Assembly (NCBI GenBank): GCA_023266355.1
Contig: JAHFQM010000001.1
Span: 456,115-520,114, forward strand
Length of the DNA stretch: 64,000 nt
Origin: Aquabacterium sp.
Lineage (GTDB): Bacteria; Pseudomonadota; Gammaproteobacteria; Burkholderiales; Burkholderiaceae_C
Direction of reading: 5' to 3'
The stretch's first letter is position 1. Each line of letters begins with the position of its first letter. This document shows, piece after piece, positions 16,888-25,906 of the stretch. The notes below the pieces were generated by a model, which saw only the letters and a program-made list of their open reading frames with translations, was not told the DNA's origin and searched no databases. A program made the position numbers and the translations under genes.

Positions 16888-19413
16888 ATGACTTTCCCCC
16901 TGGATTCCCTTCAGACCGAAGCCGGTGCGTCTGCCCAGAGTGGCCGGCGCGCGAAACCGGCCCGCGCCTCGGCGGAGCGGCGCGATGAGTCGCTGGTGCG
17001 CGGCATGGGCGCCGCCACCACGGTCACTGGCCGTCTGCACCGTGTGCCGGGCGGGCAGCGCGTGGCCGAGCCCGCAGCGCCGGCCGAAAACACCCTGCGT
17101 TTCCAACTGGGGCTGTTGATGGGCGGCGTGGCCTGGTTGCTGTTCCTGCTGGCCCTGGTCAGCCACGATCGGCTGGACCCCGCCTTCACCACGTCCGGCC
17201 AGCACCACGATGCGGCCAACTGGGTCGGCACGTTGGGGGCGCAGGTCTCCGACATCGCTTTGATGCTGTTCGGGCTGTCGGCCTGGTGGCTGTTGCTCAT
17301 CGGCGGGCGGGCCTGGTTGAGTGGCCTGGCGCGCTGGTTGCGCCGCGACACCGCGGTCTCCGTGGCCGTCGGCGGGCAAGCGCAGCAAGCCGCGCACAGT
17401 GCCGAGGCACCGGCCTGGACGGTCTGGCTGGGCACGGTGTTGCTGATGTCGTCGAGCTGTGCGCTGGAGTGGGCGCGCCTGTACCGCCACGAAGAACTGC
17501 TGGCCGGAGAACGTGCCGGTGGCGTGCTGGGTTACGCCCTGGGCAAGCTGAGCATGGCCTGGCTGGGCTTCAATGGCTCGGGCGTGTTGTGGATCGCGCT
17601 GCTGGTCGCGGGCCTGGCCCTGGCGCTGCGCTTTTCCTGGCTGGAGCTGGCCGAGCGCATCGGCGAGCGCATCGAGGGCCTGCGTGACAAGCACGAAGCC
17701 CAGCGCGAGGTGGCGCAGGACCTGCGCATTGGCGAGCAGGCCGCCATCGAGCGCGAGCGCGTCGTCGAGGAGGTCCGCCACGAGCTGCCGGCCGAGCCCA
17801 TCCCGCTGATCATCGAACAGCCGGTGGTCGAGGTGCCCAAGTCCGAGCGCGTGGTCAAGGAAAAGCAGAAACCGCTGTTCGCCGAGATGGGCGACAACAA
17901 GCTGCCGCAGATCGACCTGCTCGACGCCGCGCCGGGCCGCATGGAGACCATCACGGCGGACTCCCTGGAGATGACGTCTCGCATGATCGAGAAGAAGCTC
18001 AAGGACTTCGGCGTCGAGGTCCGCGTGGTCGCGGCCTCGCCAGGCCCGGTCATCACGCGCTACGAGATCGAGCCCGCCACCGGTGTGAAGGGCTCGCAGA
18101 TCGTCAACCTGGCGAAAGACCTGGCCCGCTCGCTCTCGCTGGTCAGCATCCGCGTGGTCGAAACCATCCCAGGCAAGAACCTGATGGCGCTGGAATTGCC
18201 CAACGCCAAGCGCCAGATGATCCGGCTCACCGAGATCCTGGGTTCGGAGGTCTACCACGCTGCCCAGTCGATGCTGACCATCGGCTTGGGGAAAGACATC
18301 GTTGGCGCGCCCGTGGTGGCCGACCTCGCCAAGATGCCGCACTGCCTGGTGGCCGGCACGACCGGCTCGGGCAAATCGGTGGGCATCAACGCCACCATCC
18401 TGAGCCTGCTCTACAAGGCCGAGGCCCGCGATGTGCGCCTCATCCTGATCGACCCGAAGATGCTGGAAATGAGCGTCTACGAGGGCATCCCGCACCTGCT
18501 GTGCCCGGTCGTGACCGACATGAAGCTCGCCAGCAACGCGCTGAACTGGGCCGTGGGCGAGATGGAGCGCCGCTACAAGCTCATGTCCAAGATGGGCGTG
18601 CGCAACCTGGCCGGCTACAACAAGAAGATGGACGAGGCCAAGGCCCGCGGCGAGCTCATCCCCAACCCCTTCAGCCTGACGCCCGACGAGCCCGAGCCGC
18701 TGGACCGCCTGCCGCACGTCGTGATCGTGATCGACGAACTCGCCGACCTGATGATGGTGGTGGGCAAGAAGATCGAAGAGTTGATCGCGCGCCTGGCGCA
18801 AAAGGCCCGCGCGGCCGGCATCCACTTGATCCTGGCGACGCAGCGGCCTTCCGTGGACGTCATCACGGGTCTCATCAAGGCCAACATCCCGACGCGCATT
18901 TCCTTCCAGGTCAGCAGCAAGATCGACAGTCGCACCATCCTCGACCAGATGGGCGCCGAGGCGCTGCTGGGCATGGGCGACATGCTTTACATGCCCTCGG
19001 GCACGGGCTTGCCTGTGCGCGTGCACGGCGCTTTCGTGTCCGACGAGGAAGTGCACCGCGTGGTCGAGTACCTCAAGACGCAGGGCGAGCCCAATTACAT
19101 CGAAGGCATCCTGGAAGGCGGCAACTTGTCGGACGAAGGCAGCAACCTCGATGGCTCGCCTTCGGGCGGTGGCGACGGCGAGCAGGACCCGATGTACGAC
19201 AACGCCGTGGCCATCGTGCTGCAGCACAAGAAAGCGTCGATCTCGCTGGTGCAGCGCCACCTGCGCATCGGCTACAACCGGGCCGCGCGCCTGCTGGAGC
19301 AGATGGAGAAGTCCGGCCTGGTGTCCAGCATGGCCACCAACGGCAACCGTGAACTCATCGTGCCGCAACGCGGCGGGGAAGGCGGTGCCAACGCGGCACC
19401 GTGGGACGTGTGA
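16888..19413 (+). CDS. ftsK: DNA translocase FtsK
   Basis: 841 residues. It couples septation to chromosome dimer resolution and terminus segregation at the divisome. The N-terminal region has several membrane segments ([66 protein letters not shown]). A charged linker follows, then the alpha/beta motor with Walker [10 protein letters not shown] (about 490) and Walker [15 protein letters not shown] gamma winged-helix domain ([20 protein letters not shown]) reads KOPS sites. The linker is short compared with E. coli FtsK. ATG 16888 is chosen over an upstream TTG. Its stop overlaps the lolA start (TGATG). Confidence 0.96.
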   Translation: MTFPLDSLQTEAGASAQSGRRAKPARASAERRDESLVRGMGAATTVTGRLHRVPGGQRVAEPAAPAENTLRFQLGLLMGGVAWLLFLLALVSHDRLDPAFTTSGQHHDAANWVGTLGAQVSDIALMLFGLSAWWLLLIGGRAWLSGLARWLRRDTAVSVAVGGQAQQAAHSAEAPAWTVWLGTVLLMSSSCALEWARLYRHEELLAGERAGGVLGYALGKLSMAWLGFNGSGVLWIALLVAGLALALRFSWLELAERIGERIEGLRDKHEAQREVAQDLRIGEQAAIERERVVEEVRHELPAEPIPLIIEQPVVEVPKSERVVKEKQKPLFAEMGDNKLPQIDLLDAAPGRMETITADSLEMTSRMIEKKLKDFGVEVRVVAASPGPVITRYEIEPATGVKGSQIVNLAKDLARSLSLVSIRVVETIPGKNLMALELPNAKRQMIRLTEILGSEVYHAAQSMLTIGLGKDIVGAPVVADLAKMPHCLVAGTTGSGKSVGINATILSLLYKAEARDVRLILIDPKMLEMSVYEGIPHLLCPVVTDMKLASNALNWAVGEMERRYKLMSKMGVRNLAGYNKKMDEAKARGELIPNPFSLTPDEPEPLDRLPHVVIVIDELADLMMVVGKKIEELIARLAQKARAAGIHLILATQRPSVDVITGLIKANIPTRISFQVSSKIDSRTILDQMGAEALLGMGDMLYMPSGTGLPVRVHGAFVSDEEVHRVVEYLKTQGEPNYIEGILEGGNLSDEGSNLDGSPSGGGDGEQDPMYDNAVAIVLQHKKASISLVQRHLRIGYNRAARLLEQMEKSGLVSSMATNGNRELIVPQRGGEGGANAAPWDV

Positions 19414-20186
19414 TGCGAACAAGCATGGCGACAACAGCTTTGTGGATGTGTGGTGCGGCCCTGGCCGTGACCTGTGCCAGCGCGGGGGCAGCGACAGCTG
19501 TCGCACTCCGTGATCGGGATGCCGTGGCGCAGTTGCGCGCCTTCGTGAAAGACGTGCAGTCCGGGCGCGGCAGCTTCACGCAGACCGTGACTTCGCCCGA
19601 TGGCAAGAAGACGCGCAAGTCGGCCGGCACGCTGGAGTTCTTGCGGCCCAACCGCTTCCGCTTCGCCTACACGGCGCCGATGGAGCAGCTCATCGTGGGC
19701 GATGGCAAGCAGGTGTGGCTGTACGACGCCGACCTCAACCAGGTCACGGTGCGCCCCATGGGCCAGGCCCTGGGCGCCACGCCGGCGGCCTTGCTGGCCG
19801 GTGGCTCGCTGGACAAAGACTTCGTGCTGAGCCATGTGCCATCAGATGCGGCCGTGGCTGTGTCCTCGTCGGGTGCGGCGTCCGCGACCCCGACGGCTCA
19901 ACAGGCAACAAAAGCGATGGCGCCGTCGGCCGTGACGCCCTCGGGGGCGTCCACAGCGACAGCGGCCTTGGATTGGGTGGAGGCCCGTCCTCGTCACAAG
20001 GAAGGGCAGTTCCAGTCGGTGCGTGTGGGATTCCGTCAAGGGCAACTGGCCGAGCTGGAGATCCTCGACAGCTTCGGGCAGCGTTCGCGCCTGACATTCA
20101 CACAGTTCGAGCCGCACGCCAAGGTGGCGGCCGATCGCTTCCAGTTCACGCCGCCCAAGGGGGCCGACGTGCTGGCGCAACCTTGA
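19413..20186 (+). CDS. lolA: Outer-membrane lipoprotein carrier protein LolA
   Basis: 257 residues. The periplasmic chaperone that ferries lipoproteins from LolCDE to LolB. A signal peptide ends at CASAGA. The lipid-binding half-barrel shows GRGSFTQTVTSPDGKK, GTLEFLRPNRFRFAY and QLIVGDGKQVWLYDADLNQV. Residues about 146-186 are an Ala/Ser/Thr-rich insertion (VSSSGAASATPTAQQ... to TATAAL) not found in the roughly 200-residue standard LolA; it falls between strands and is probably a flexible loop. The start overlaps the ftsK stop. Confidence 0.93.
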   Translation: MRTSMATTALWMCGAALAVTCASAGAATAVALRDRDAVAQLRAFVKDVQSGRGSFTQTVTSPDGKKTRKSAGTLEFLRPNRFRFAYTAPMEQLIVGDGKQVWLYDADLNQVTVRPMGQALGATPAALLAGGSLDKDFVLSHVPSDAAVAVSSSGAASATPTAQQATKAMAPSAVTPSGASTATAALDWVEARPRHKEGQFQSVRVGFRQGQLAELEILDSFGQRSRLTFTQFEPHAKVAADRFQFTPPKGADVLAQP

Positions 20187-20285
20187 CCCTGACGGTCACC
20201 CTGACGACGTTCGCGCCGTCCGGGTGAGGTCAGGTCGGTGAGGGCGGCAGGGACATCCCCGCCATTGCCCTCGGTTCAGGCTGGA

Positions 20286-22328
20286 TCAGCCTTCGCGCTT
20301 GCCAAAGCCGGGGCGCTTGCCACCGAAGCCAGGCTTGGGGCCACCCGACTTGAAGCCGGGCTTGGCGCCAAAGGCAGGCTTGTCGCCGAACGAGCGCTCG
20401 CCGCCGAAAGCGGGCTTGCCACCGAAGGACTTGCCACCGAAGGACTTGCCGGCCGGCTTGCCGCCGAACGACTTGTCGCCAAAGGGCTTGTCACCGAAAG
20501 GACGGTCGCCTTGGGGGCGGTCACCGAAGCTGCGCTCGCCGAACGGCTTGCCACCCTTGCCGCCGAAAGGCTTGTCGCCAAACGGACGATCACCGAAAGG
20601 CTTGGCACCGAAAGGCTTGTTGCCGAAGGACTTGGCCGGGCCACGGTCGTCCGAACGCGGGCCACCGAAGTTGCGCTCTTCGCGCGGGGCAAAGCCACGG
20701 TCTTCCGACGGACGGCCTTGGCCTTCGAAACGCGGGTCGTGGTTGGGCTTGAAGGACGGACGCTCTTCGCGAGGTGTGAAGCCACGGTCTTCGCGGGGTG
20801 CGAAGCCGCGGGGCTCGCCCCAGCCGCCGTCGCGCTGGCCGCCACCGAAGCCACCACGGTCACCGCCGCGGTCACCACCGTAGCCGCCGCCACCGAAACG
20901 CTGGCCGCGGTCGTCACGGCGACCATAGCCAGGCATCGGCTTGTCGCGACGCGGGCCACCCTTGTCGGCCATCATCTTGGTCTTGGGCTCCAGGCCGGCG
21001 ATCGCCGACTCAGGGATGCGCTGCGTGGTGAAACGCTCGATGCGGCGCACCATCGGGATGTCGCGGCGCTCGGCCAGCGTCACGGCCAGGCCGGAGCGAC
21101 CGGCACGGCCCGTGCGACCGATGCGGTGCACGTAGTCCTCGGCCTTCATGGGCATGCCGTAGTTGATCACGTGGGTGATCGTGGGCACGTCGATGCCGCG
21201 GGCGGCGACGTCGGTGGCCACCAGCACGCGCAACTCGCGCGAGCGCAGGGCTTGCAGCACGCGGTTGCGGCGGCCTTGGGGCATGCCACCGTGCAGTGCG
21301 GCGACGGCATGGCCCATGTCGGCCAGGCGGTCGGCCAGGATGTCGGCGTCACGCTGGGTGCTGGTGAACACCACGGCCTGATCGACTTCCTTGGTGGTCA
21401 GCAGGTGGTCCAGCAGGTCGTTCTTGTGGGACAGCGAGTCGGCCAGGTGCAGGCGCTGCTCGATGTTGTCGTGGCTGTCGGTGTGCGAAGCCACTTCGAT
21501 GCGCAAGGCGTCGCGCGTCAGGCGCTGGGCCAGCTGGCCGACGTGGCCGGCGAAGGTGGCGGAGAACATCAGGGTCTGACGGTCGGCGGGCAGGGCTTCG
21601 GCGATCTGTTCGATGTCTTCGATGAAGCCCATGTCCAGCATGCGGTCGGCCTCGTCCAGCACCAGCGTTTCGACGCTGCTCAGCACGGCGGCGCCCGTGC
21701 CGATGTGGTCGAGCAGGCGGCCAGGGGTGGCGATCAGCACGTCCAGCGGGCCTTTCAGGGCCCTGAGCTGGTAGCCGTAAGGCACGCCACCGACGATGGT
21801 GGCCACGCGCAGACCCTGCATGTGGTTGCCGTAGGTCGAAGCGGCCTTGGCGACCTGCATGGCGAGTTCACGCGTGGGGGCCAGCACCAGGATGCGCGGG
21901 CCCTGAATGCGGCGCTTGCCTTCGCTGCGTGCTGCGGCGATGAGGCGCTCGAGTGCGGGCAGCATGAACGCGGCGGTCTTGCCTGAACCGGTGCTGGAGG
22001 CGACCATCAGGTCCGCGCCCTTGATGGCAGCGGGGATGGCTTGCACCTGCACGGTGGTGGGCTGGGTATAGCCGGAATCGCTCAGGGAGCGCAGCAGCGG
22101 CTCGCTCAGGCCCAGGGCGCCAAAGCCGGGGCCTTCGGGTTCGGCGGGGGCGCTGTCGTCGGCTTCATCGGCGGCGCCGAATTCGGCATCGCTGCCTTCG
22201 GCCTGGATGCGGCGGGCGAGGGCGTCGATCAGCGAAGCGCTGTGGGCGTCCACGTTGGCGGCGGTCTCGGTGCCGGCTTCGGTCGCGGCGATGGGGTTGA
22301 TCTCTTGATCGCGGGAGGAATCAGTCAT
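20286..22328 (-). CDS. DEAD-box ATP-dependent RNA helicase, RhlE-like, with long Gly/Phe/Lys-rich tail
   Basis: 680 residues. The two RecA-like domains show SSTGSGKTAAF (about 111), PTRELAMQVA, TPGRLLDH, VLDEADRML (about 224), SAT and HRIGRTGRAGR. About 65 acidic/Ala-rich residues precede the Q motif. The last 220 residues are low complexity: an RGG-like section (GGDRGGDRGGFGGGQRDGG) and then many FGxKP repeats. Such tails in RhlE/DeaD-type helicases bind RNA non-specifically. Start at ATG 22328 (MTDSSRDQ); the longer frame upstream is unconserved. It sits on the opposite strand between lolA and rarA, interrupting their usual adjacency. Confidence 0.92.
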   Translation of the reverse strand: MTDSSRDQEINPIAATEAGTETAANVDAHSASLIDALARRIQAEGSDAEFGAADEADDSAPAEPEGPGFGALGLSEPLLRSLSDSGYTQPTTVQVQAIPAAIKGADLMVASSTGSGKTAAFMLPALERLIAAARSEGKRRIQGPRILVLAPTRELAMQVAKAASTYGNHMQGLRVATIVGGVPYGYQLRALKGPLDVLIATPGRLLDHIGTGAAVLSSVETLVLDEADRMLDMGFIEDIEQIAEALPADRQTLMFSATFAGHVGQLAQRLTRDALRIEVASHTDSHDNIEQRLHLADSLSHKNDLLDHLLTTKEVDQAVVFTSTQRDADILADRLADMGHAVAALHGGMPQGRRNRVLQALRSRELRVLVATDVAARGIDVPTITHVINYGMPMKAEDYVHRIGRTGRAGRSGLAVTLAERRDIPMVRRIERFTTQRIPESAIAGLEPKTKMMADKGGPRRDKPMPGYGRRDDRGQRFGGGGYGGDRGGDRGGFGGGQRDGGWGEPRGFAPREDRGFTPREERPSFKPNHDPRFEGQGRPSEDRGFAPREERNFGGPRSDDRGPAKSFGNKPFGAKPFGDRPFGDKPFGGKGGKPFGERSFGDRPQGDRPFGDKPFGDKSFGGKPAGKSFGGKSFGGKPAFGGERSFGDKPAFGAKPGFKSGGPKPGFGGKRPGFGKREG
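20289..20633 (-). repeat. In-gene tandem imperfect repeat encoding FG(D/G/A)(K/R)(P/S) units
   Basis: The 3' end of the helicase gene is a run of degenerate 12-18-base units (CGAACGGCTTG / CGAAAGGCTTG and relatives on the plus strand) encoding PFGDKPFGGK-like peptides. Codon variation between units shows that the repeat is ageing rather than freshly expanded. Confidence 0.8.
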
Positions 22329-22679
22329 GTGACGTCTTTCAAGCAAAGCAATGCGCTGCCGACCCCTGATGAAAAATGGGGTCAGAAACGCCATGGCGCG
22401 GTTGCGGCAAAGTTGCCGGCTGGCCGCGGCCAGGGTGGAGTCGCTGGGATTCGTGTCCAGACCTCGTGACGACCGCGGGCTGAAGAGCCCTTGCGGTGGA
22501 TGACCACGTTGAGTCGGTGAAAGCGACGGCATCGCCGCCAACCGGAACTCAAGACACGATCTGTGCGTCTCGGGCCGAGCCCGGACTGCGCCGTCGCTTC
22601 AGGCCTGTGCGCAATGCGCCGGAGTGATTCCGGGACTGCCGCCAGGGCCTGGCTTGAAAAAGGTCAGAGGGGATGAACG
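22329..22679 (-). other. Helicase 5' leader/promoter region
   Basis: About 350 bases with no gene. The upstream small gene ends in a terminator at 22680-22706, so the helicase must be transcribed from within this stretch. A hairpin GACCCC/GGGGTC with an 11-base A/T-rich loop lies at 22361-22383, about 33 bases before the start codon. Long, structured leaders are common for cold-inducible RNA helicases, but no specific regulatory motif is recognised and no clear -35/-10 pair is visible. Confidence 0.4.
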
Positions 22680-22706
22680 AAAAACTTCGTCCTCTGAAGA
22701 ACGAAG
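22680..22706 (-). terminator. Rho-independent terminator of a 41-codon gene
   Basis: On the minus strand a 9-bp stem (CTTCGTTCT with AGGACGAAG, one G-T pair) closes a TCAG tetraloop and is followed by five T. It begins 22 bases after the stop codon of the small frame at 22728-22853 and reads in the same direction. This supports transcription and termination of that frame. Confidence 0.85.
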
Positions 22707-22727
22707 ACGCTCATTGTGACGCAAGTA

Positions 22728-22853
22728 TCAGGGTTTGTCCAGTGTTGTGCCCGAGCGCATCATGGAGAGCTCGATCGTCTGGTGGCGACCGCGCAGACCC
22801 AGATCGATCAGCATGGGGATGGAGACCAGGGCAAGGATGGTCAGTGTCAACAT
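22728..22853 (-). CDS. Putative 41-residue membrane protein (unrecognised small gene)
   Basis: The frame encodes MLTLTILALVSIPMLIDLGL followed by a polar tail ending LDKP. Residues 1-20 are hydrophobic, enough for one membrane span, and the C-terminal half carries Arg/His/Glu. A GAGG site sits six bases before the ATG, and a strong terminator follows 22 bases after the TGA. RBS, frame and terminator are co-oriented. I do not recognise the protein. It might be a small membrane-protein regulator, or the translated part of a small RNA. It lies on the strand opposite to rarA. Confidence 0.55.
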   Translation of the reverse strand: MLTLTILALVSIPMLIDLGLRGRHQTIELSMMRSGTTLDKP

Positions 22854-23022
22854 GGGGAACCTCAGCTTTCCTTCTCAAATGGGGGAAGCCGACCGTGAAC
22901 GAGCGCCGGAGTGAGACTCAAGGATGCGCCTGTCGCGAACGGTTCAAATCAGTGTTTACCTTCATCAAACTGTCATTTTTCGGGCTTTCGATGCCGGTGC
23001 GCCGCGCGGCGACAATCTCCCC

Positions 23023-24483
23023 ATGCAAGACAACCTGTCCCTCGACTTGCCTGAGCCGCCCGACCTGCGGGCGCACACCGGCTTGAGCGCCGATGACGCG
23101 GCCCACCCCGGCGCCCACCAGGCTGCGGCAGCCAGCCATGCCCCGCTGGCCGAGCGCCTGCGCCCGCGCACCCTGGACGAGGTGGTCGGCCAGGACCACC
23201 TGCTCGGACCGGGTCAGCCGGTGCGCGTGGCTTTCGAGTCTGGCCAGCCGCATTCGATGATCCTGTGGGGCCCCCCCGGCGTGGGCAAGACCACGCTGGC
23301 GCGCCTGATGGCCCATGCCTTCGACGCGCAGTTCCTGGCGATCTCGGCGGTGCTGGGGGGCGTCAAAGACATCCGCGAGGCGGTCGAACAGGCGCAGGCC
23401 GTGCGTCGAATGGGTCGCCGCACCATCGTCTTCGTGGACGAGGTACACCGCTTCAACAAGGCCCAGCAGGATGCCTTCCTGCCGCACGTCGAGTCCGGCC
23501 TGTTCACCTTCATCGGTGCCACGACCGAGAACCCCTCGTTCGAGGTCAACGCCGCCTTGCTGTCGCGGGCCACGGTGCATGTGCTGCGCGCGGTGGACGA
23601 GGACGCCATGGCGGCGCTGTTGCAGCGTGGACAAGAGGCCTTGTCGGGCCCAGAGCTCACGCCCGACGCCCGCGCCCGCCTGATCGCCTACGCCGATGGC
23701 GATGCGCGCCGCGTGCTCAACACCTACGAGACCCTGAGCGGCATGCTCAAGGGCCATGCCCTGATCGACGTGGCCCTGCTGCAGCGGGCCTTGGGCGAGC
23801 AACTGCGCCGCTATGACAAGGGCGGCGACCAGTTCTACGACACCATCTCGGCGCTGCACAAATCGGTGCGGGGCTCGGACCCGGACGCAGCGCTGTACTG
23901 GCTGGTGCGCATGCTCGATGGCGGCGTGGACCCGCGCTACATCGTGCGCCGGCTCATCCGCATGGCCAGCGAAGACATCGGCCTGGCCGACCCGCGCGCC
24001 CTGCGCATGGCCCTCGATGCCGCCGAAACCTACGAGCGCCTGGGCTCACCCGAAGGCGAGCTGACCCTGGCCGAGTGCGTGATTTACCTGGCCATCGCGC
24101 CCAAGAGCAACGCGGCTTACACGGCGTACAAGGCTGTGCGCGCCTGGGTCAAGCAAGACACCACGCGCCCCGTGCCCATGCACCTGCGCAACGCCCCCAC
24201 CAAGCTGATGAAGACGCTGGGCCACGGCGATGGCTACCGCTACGCCCACGACGAGCCCGATGCGGTGGCCGCGGGCGAGCGCTATTTCCCCGACGGCATG
24301 GTGCCGCAGGCCTTTTACCAGCCGGTGCCCCGTGGCCTGGAGATCAAGATCTCGGACCGCGTGGCGCAGTTGCGTGCATGGGCGGGAGATGCGCGTGCCG
24401 GTGCCAGGACGGAGGCCAAGGCCTCCAAGCAGGCGGACCCAGCGGGCTCGGCGGACGCCGACCCGACCCAGGCCAGCGACTGA
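23023..24483 (+). CDS. rarA: Replication-associated recombination protein A (RarA/MgsA AAA ATPase)
   Basis: 486 residues related to clamp loaders and RuvB; acts at stalled forks with SSB. Features are LAERLRPRTLDEVVGQDHLLG, Walker A GPPGVGKTTLAR, Walker B IVFVDEVHRFNKAQQDAFLP and sensor 1 FIGATTENPSF. The MgsA C-terminal tetramerisation domain contains HKSVRGSDPDAALYWLVRML and the terminal GLEIKI. ATG 23023 is preferred because the longer frame upstream shows no conservation. A roughly 30-residue Ala/Asp-rich tail is extra. In E. coli rarA follows lolA directly; here the helicase intervenes. Confidence 0.95.
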   Translation: MQDNLSLDLPEPPDLRAHTGLSADDAAHPGAHQAAAASHAPLAERLRPRTLDEVVGQDHLLGPGQPVRVAFESGQPHSMILWGPPGVGKTTLARLMAHAFDAQFLAISAVLGGVKDIREAVEQAQAVRRMGRRTIVFVDEVHRFNKAQQDAFLPHVESGLFTFIGATTENPSFEVNAALLSRATVHVLRAVDEDAMAALLQRGQEALSGPELTPDARARLIAYADGDARRVLNTYETLSGMLKGHALIDVALLQRALGEQLRRYDKGGDQFYDTISALHKSVRGSDPDAALYWLVRMLDGGVDPRYIVRRLIRMASEDIGLADPRALRMALDAAETYERLGSPEGELTLAECVIYLAIAPKSNAAYTAYKAVRAWVKQDTTRPVPMHLRNAPTKLMKTLGHGDGYRYAHDEPDAVAAGERYFPDGMVPQAFYQPVPRGLEIKISDRVAQLRAWAGDARAGARTEAKASKQADPAGSADADPTQASD

Positions 24484-24500
24484 TCAGCGCCAGCGCAGCC

Positions 24501-25034
24501 TCAGGACGCCGGCACCCGGCGCCAGATCTGCGTGCGACCGAAGTAGGGCGAGCCGAAGTAGCCGCGCACTTCCATCGTCTGGCCTTCGTCTTTGAGGCGC
24601 AGGCGGACGCGGTAGCTGCGACCGCTCTTGGGGTCGAGGATGTGGCCGCCTTCCCAGGTCAGGGGCTCGGTGGGCGTCGCACCCACGCCCTGGATGATGG
24701 TCAGCCCGATGAAGGGCGCATCGCGCAGCGGGCCCTCACAAGCCTCGCATTTGAGGTTGACCTTGTTGGGGTCGATGATGCGGGTGATGCTGCCCTGCAA
24801 GGCTTTGCCGACCTCTTTCACCACCACGTGGGACACGGCTTTGCCGGAGTGGTCGTCGATGGTCTGCCACTCGCCCGCAGGCGTGCTTTGCGCCCAGGCC
24901 GCGCCCAGGCTGCCCAGCAGCAAGAGCGCCGCGCTCAGTGGGCGCCAAGCGGCCGAGACAGAGGTTGAACGCAGGCTGCCGCGTGTGGCACTGACCTGAG
25001 CGACATCGGATGGGGCGTGAGGTGTGGGGTGCAT
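24501..25034 (-). CDS. DUF2147 family secreted protein
   Basis: About 177 residues. The sequence has an N-terminal stretch rich in Ser/Thr, then a signal-like hydrophobic segment (PLSAALLLLGSLGAAWAQ), and then a DUF2147 domain: GEWQTIDDHSGKAVSHVVV, LQGSITRI, CEACEGPLRDAPFIGL and the C-terminal MEVRGYFGSPYFGRTQIWRRV. The domain is a small beta-barrel of unknown function found in periplasmic proteins. The start is uncertain: ATG 25034 gives a long n-region. It lies downstream of tssL on the same strand but is separated by 49 bases and is not a known T6SS component. Confidence 0.8.
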   Translation of the reverse strand: MHPTPHAPSDVAQVSATRGSLRSTSVSAAWRPLSAALLLLGSLGAAWAQSTPAGEWQTIDDHSGKAVSHVVVKEVGKALQGSITRIIDPNKVNLKCEACEGPLRDAPFIGLTIIQGVGATPTEPLTWEGGHILDPKSGRSYRVRLRLKDEGQTMEVRGYFGSPYFGRTQIWRRVPAS

Positions 25035-25083
25035 GCGCAGATTGTCGCGCAAAAACCCCAACGATTGCAGACTTCGTGCAAGA

Positions 25084-25893
25084 TCAAGGCAGCGTCACCG
25101 TGATGTTCGCCACCTGCGGTGCCAGTTGCACCACGTGGTGGTACGCGCCCAGGGCCGTCTGTGTGTGATCGCCCAGTTGCCAGCGCAGCCCGGAGAAGGC
25201 CAGCACGGCCATCAAGCCGAACACCGCGCCCACCACCCACAGCGGCACCTGGTGGCGCAGTTGGTGGCGGATGCGGTCGGGTGCGGCCCAGTGCGGGGCG
25301 AAGCCCACGCTCTGGCCTTTCATGCGGGCGATTTCGTCGCCCAGGCGGGCGGTCAGGAAGCCCAGCTTCTCCGAGCCTTCGATGAAGTACTTGCCCTGGA
25401 AGCCCAGCAACAGGCACATCTGGAACACCTCCAGCGCCTGCAGCCGGGGCAGGCCCTGCTGCCGCAGTTCTTCGAGCTTCTGGAAGAACTGCTCACCGGC
25501 GAGTTGTTCGCCGAACAGCTGCACCTGCAGCGGCAAGCGCTGCCAGCTGTCGCGCACCTTGAAGCCCGAGGTCAGGATGGCTTCGTCCACCGTCGCGCAG
25601 AAGGCGTATTTGCAGACGTGGATGTCTTCGGCCGACGCACCGAGCTTGCCGGCGCCGCGCTCGAACTGCGTCAGGAACTGTTTGAGCCTGTCGCGGAAGG
25701 CGTCGGCATCCTGCGGGGCGTGCTTGCCCTTGACCAGGAACAGCAGGTAGAAGCCGTCGTACATGAGGTCCAACAGGCGCGCAGGTGCGGGGGCCGACAC
25801 AGGCTGAGGCGGTGCGTTGACCGATGGAGTGTGCGGGGGCGGGGCGCTCATCAAGGAGGGCGTGGAGGGTGACGAGGGTGAGGGGGGCATCAT
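25084..25893 (-). CDS. tssL: Type VI secretion protein TssL (DotU/IcmH family)
   Basis: 269 residues of the inner-membrane complex. A Pro/Ser-rich N terminus is followed by the DotU core (LMYDGFYLLFLVKGKH, CKYAFCATVDEAIL, LQALEVFQMCLLLGFQGKY). A single C-terminal membrane span (VPLWVVGAVFGLMAVLAF) anchors it. After the span there are only about 40 residues, so it has no peptidoglycan-binding OmpA domain. The start follows tssK by 13 bases with a GAAAGG site. Two in-frame ATGs are adjacent. Confidence 0.92.
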   Translation of the reverse strand: MMPPSPSSPSTPSLMSAPPPHTPSVNAPPQPVSAPAPARLLDLMYDGFYLLFLVKGKHAPQDADAFRDRLKQFLTQFERGAGKLGASAEDIHVCKYAFCATVDEAILTSGFKVRDSWQRLPLQVQLFGEQLAGEQFFQKLEELRQQGLPRLQALEVFQMCLLLGFQGKYFIEGSEKLGFLTARLGDEIARMKGQSVGFAPHWAAPDRIRHQLRHQVPLWVVGAVFGLMAVLAFSGLRWQLGDHTQTALGAYHHVVQLAPQVANITVTLP

Positions 25894-25906
25894 GGGGGTG
25901 TGCCTT

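Noticed and set aside
16438..19506. A 1022-codon open frame on the minus strand opposite ftsK, and similar long frames opposite the helicase, tssH, fadH, fdsA and fdsB
   Set aside because: They are antisense shadows produced by high third-position G+C. Their translations are His/Gln/Ala/Arg-rich without family motifs, while the opposite strands encode clear proteins.
22959..22976. Pho-box-like CCTTCAT-CAAA-CTGTCAT upstream of rarA
   Set aside because: The match is 12 of 14 in the two heptamers, but neither rarA nor the small minus-strand gene is a known Pho target, and a single site of this quality occurs by chance.
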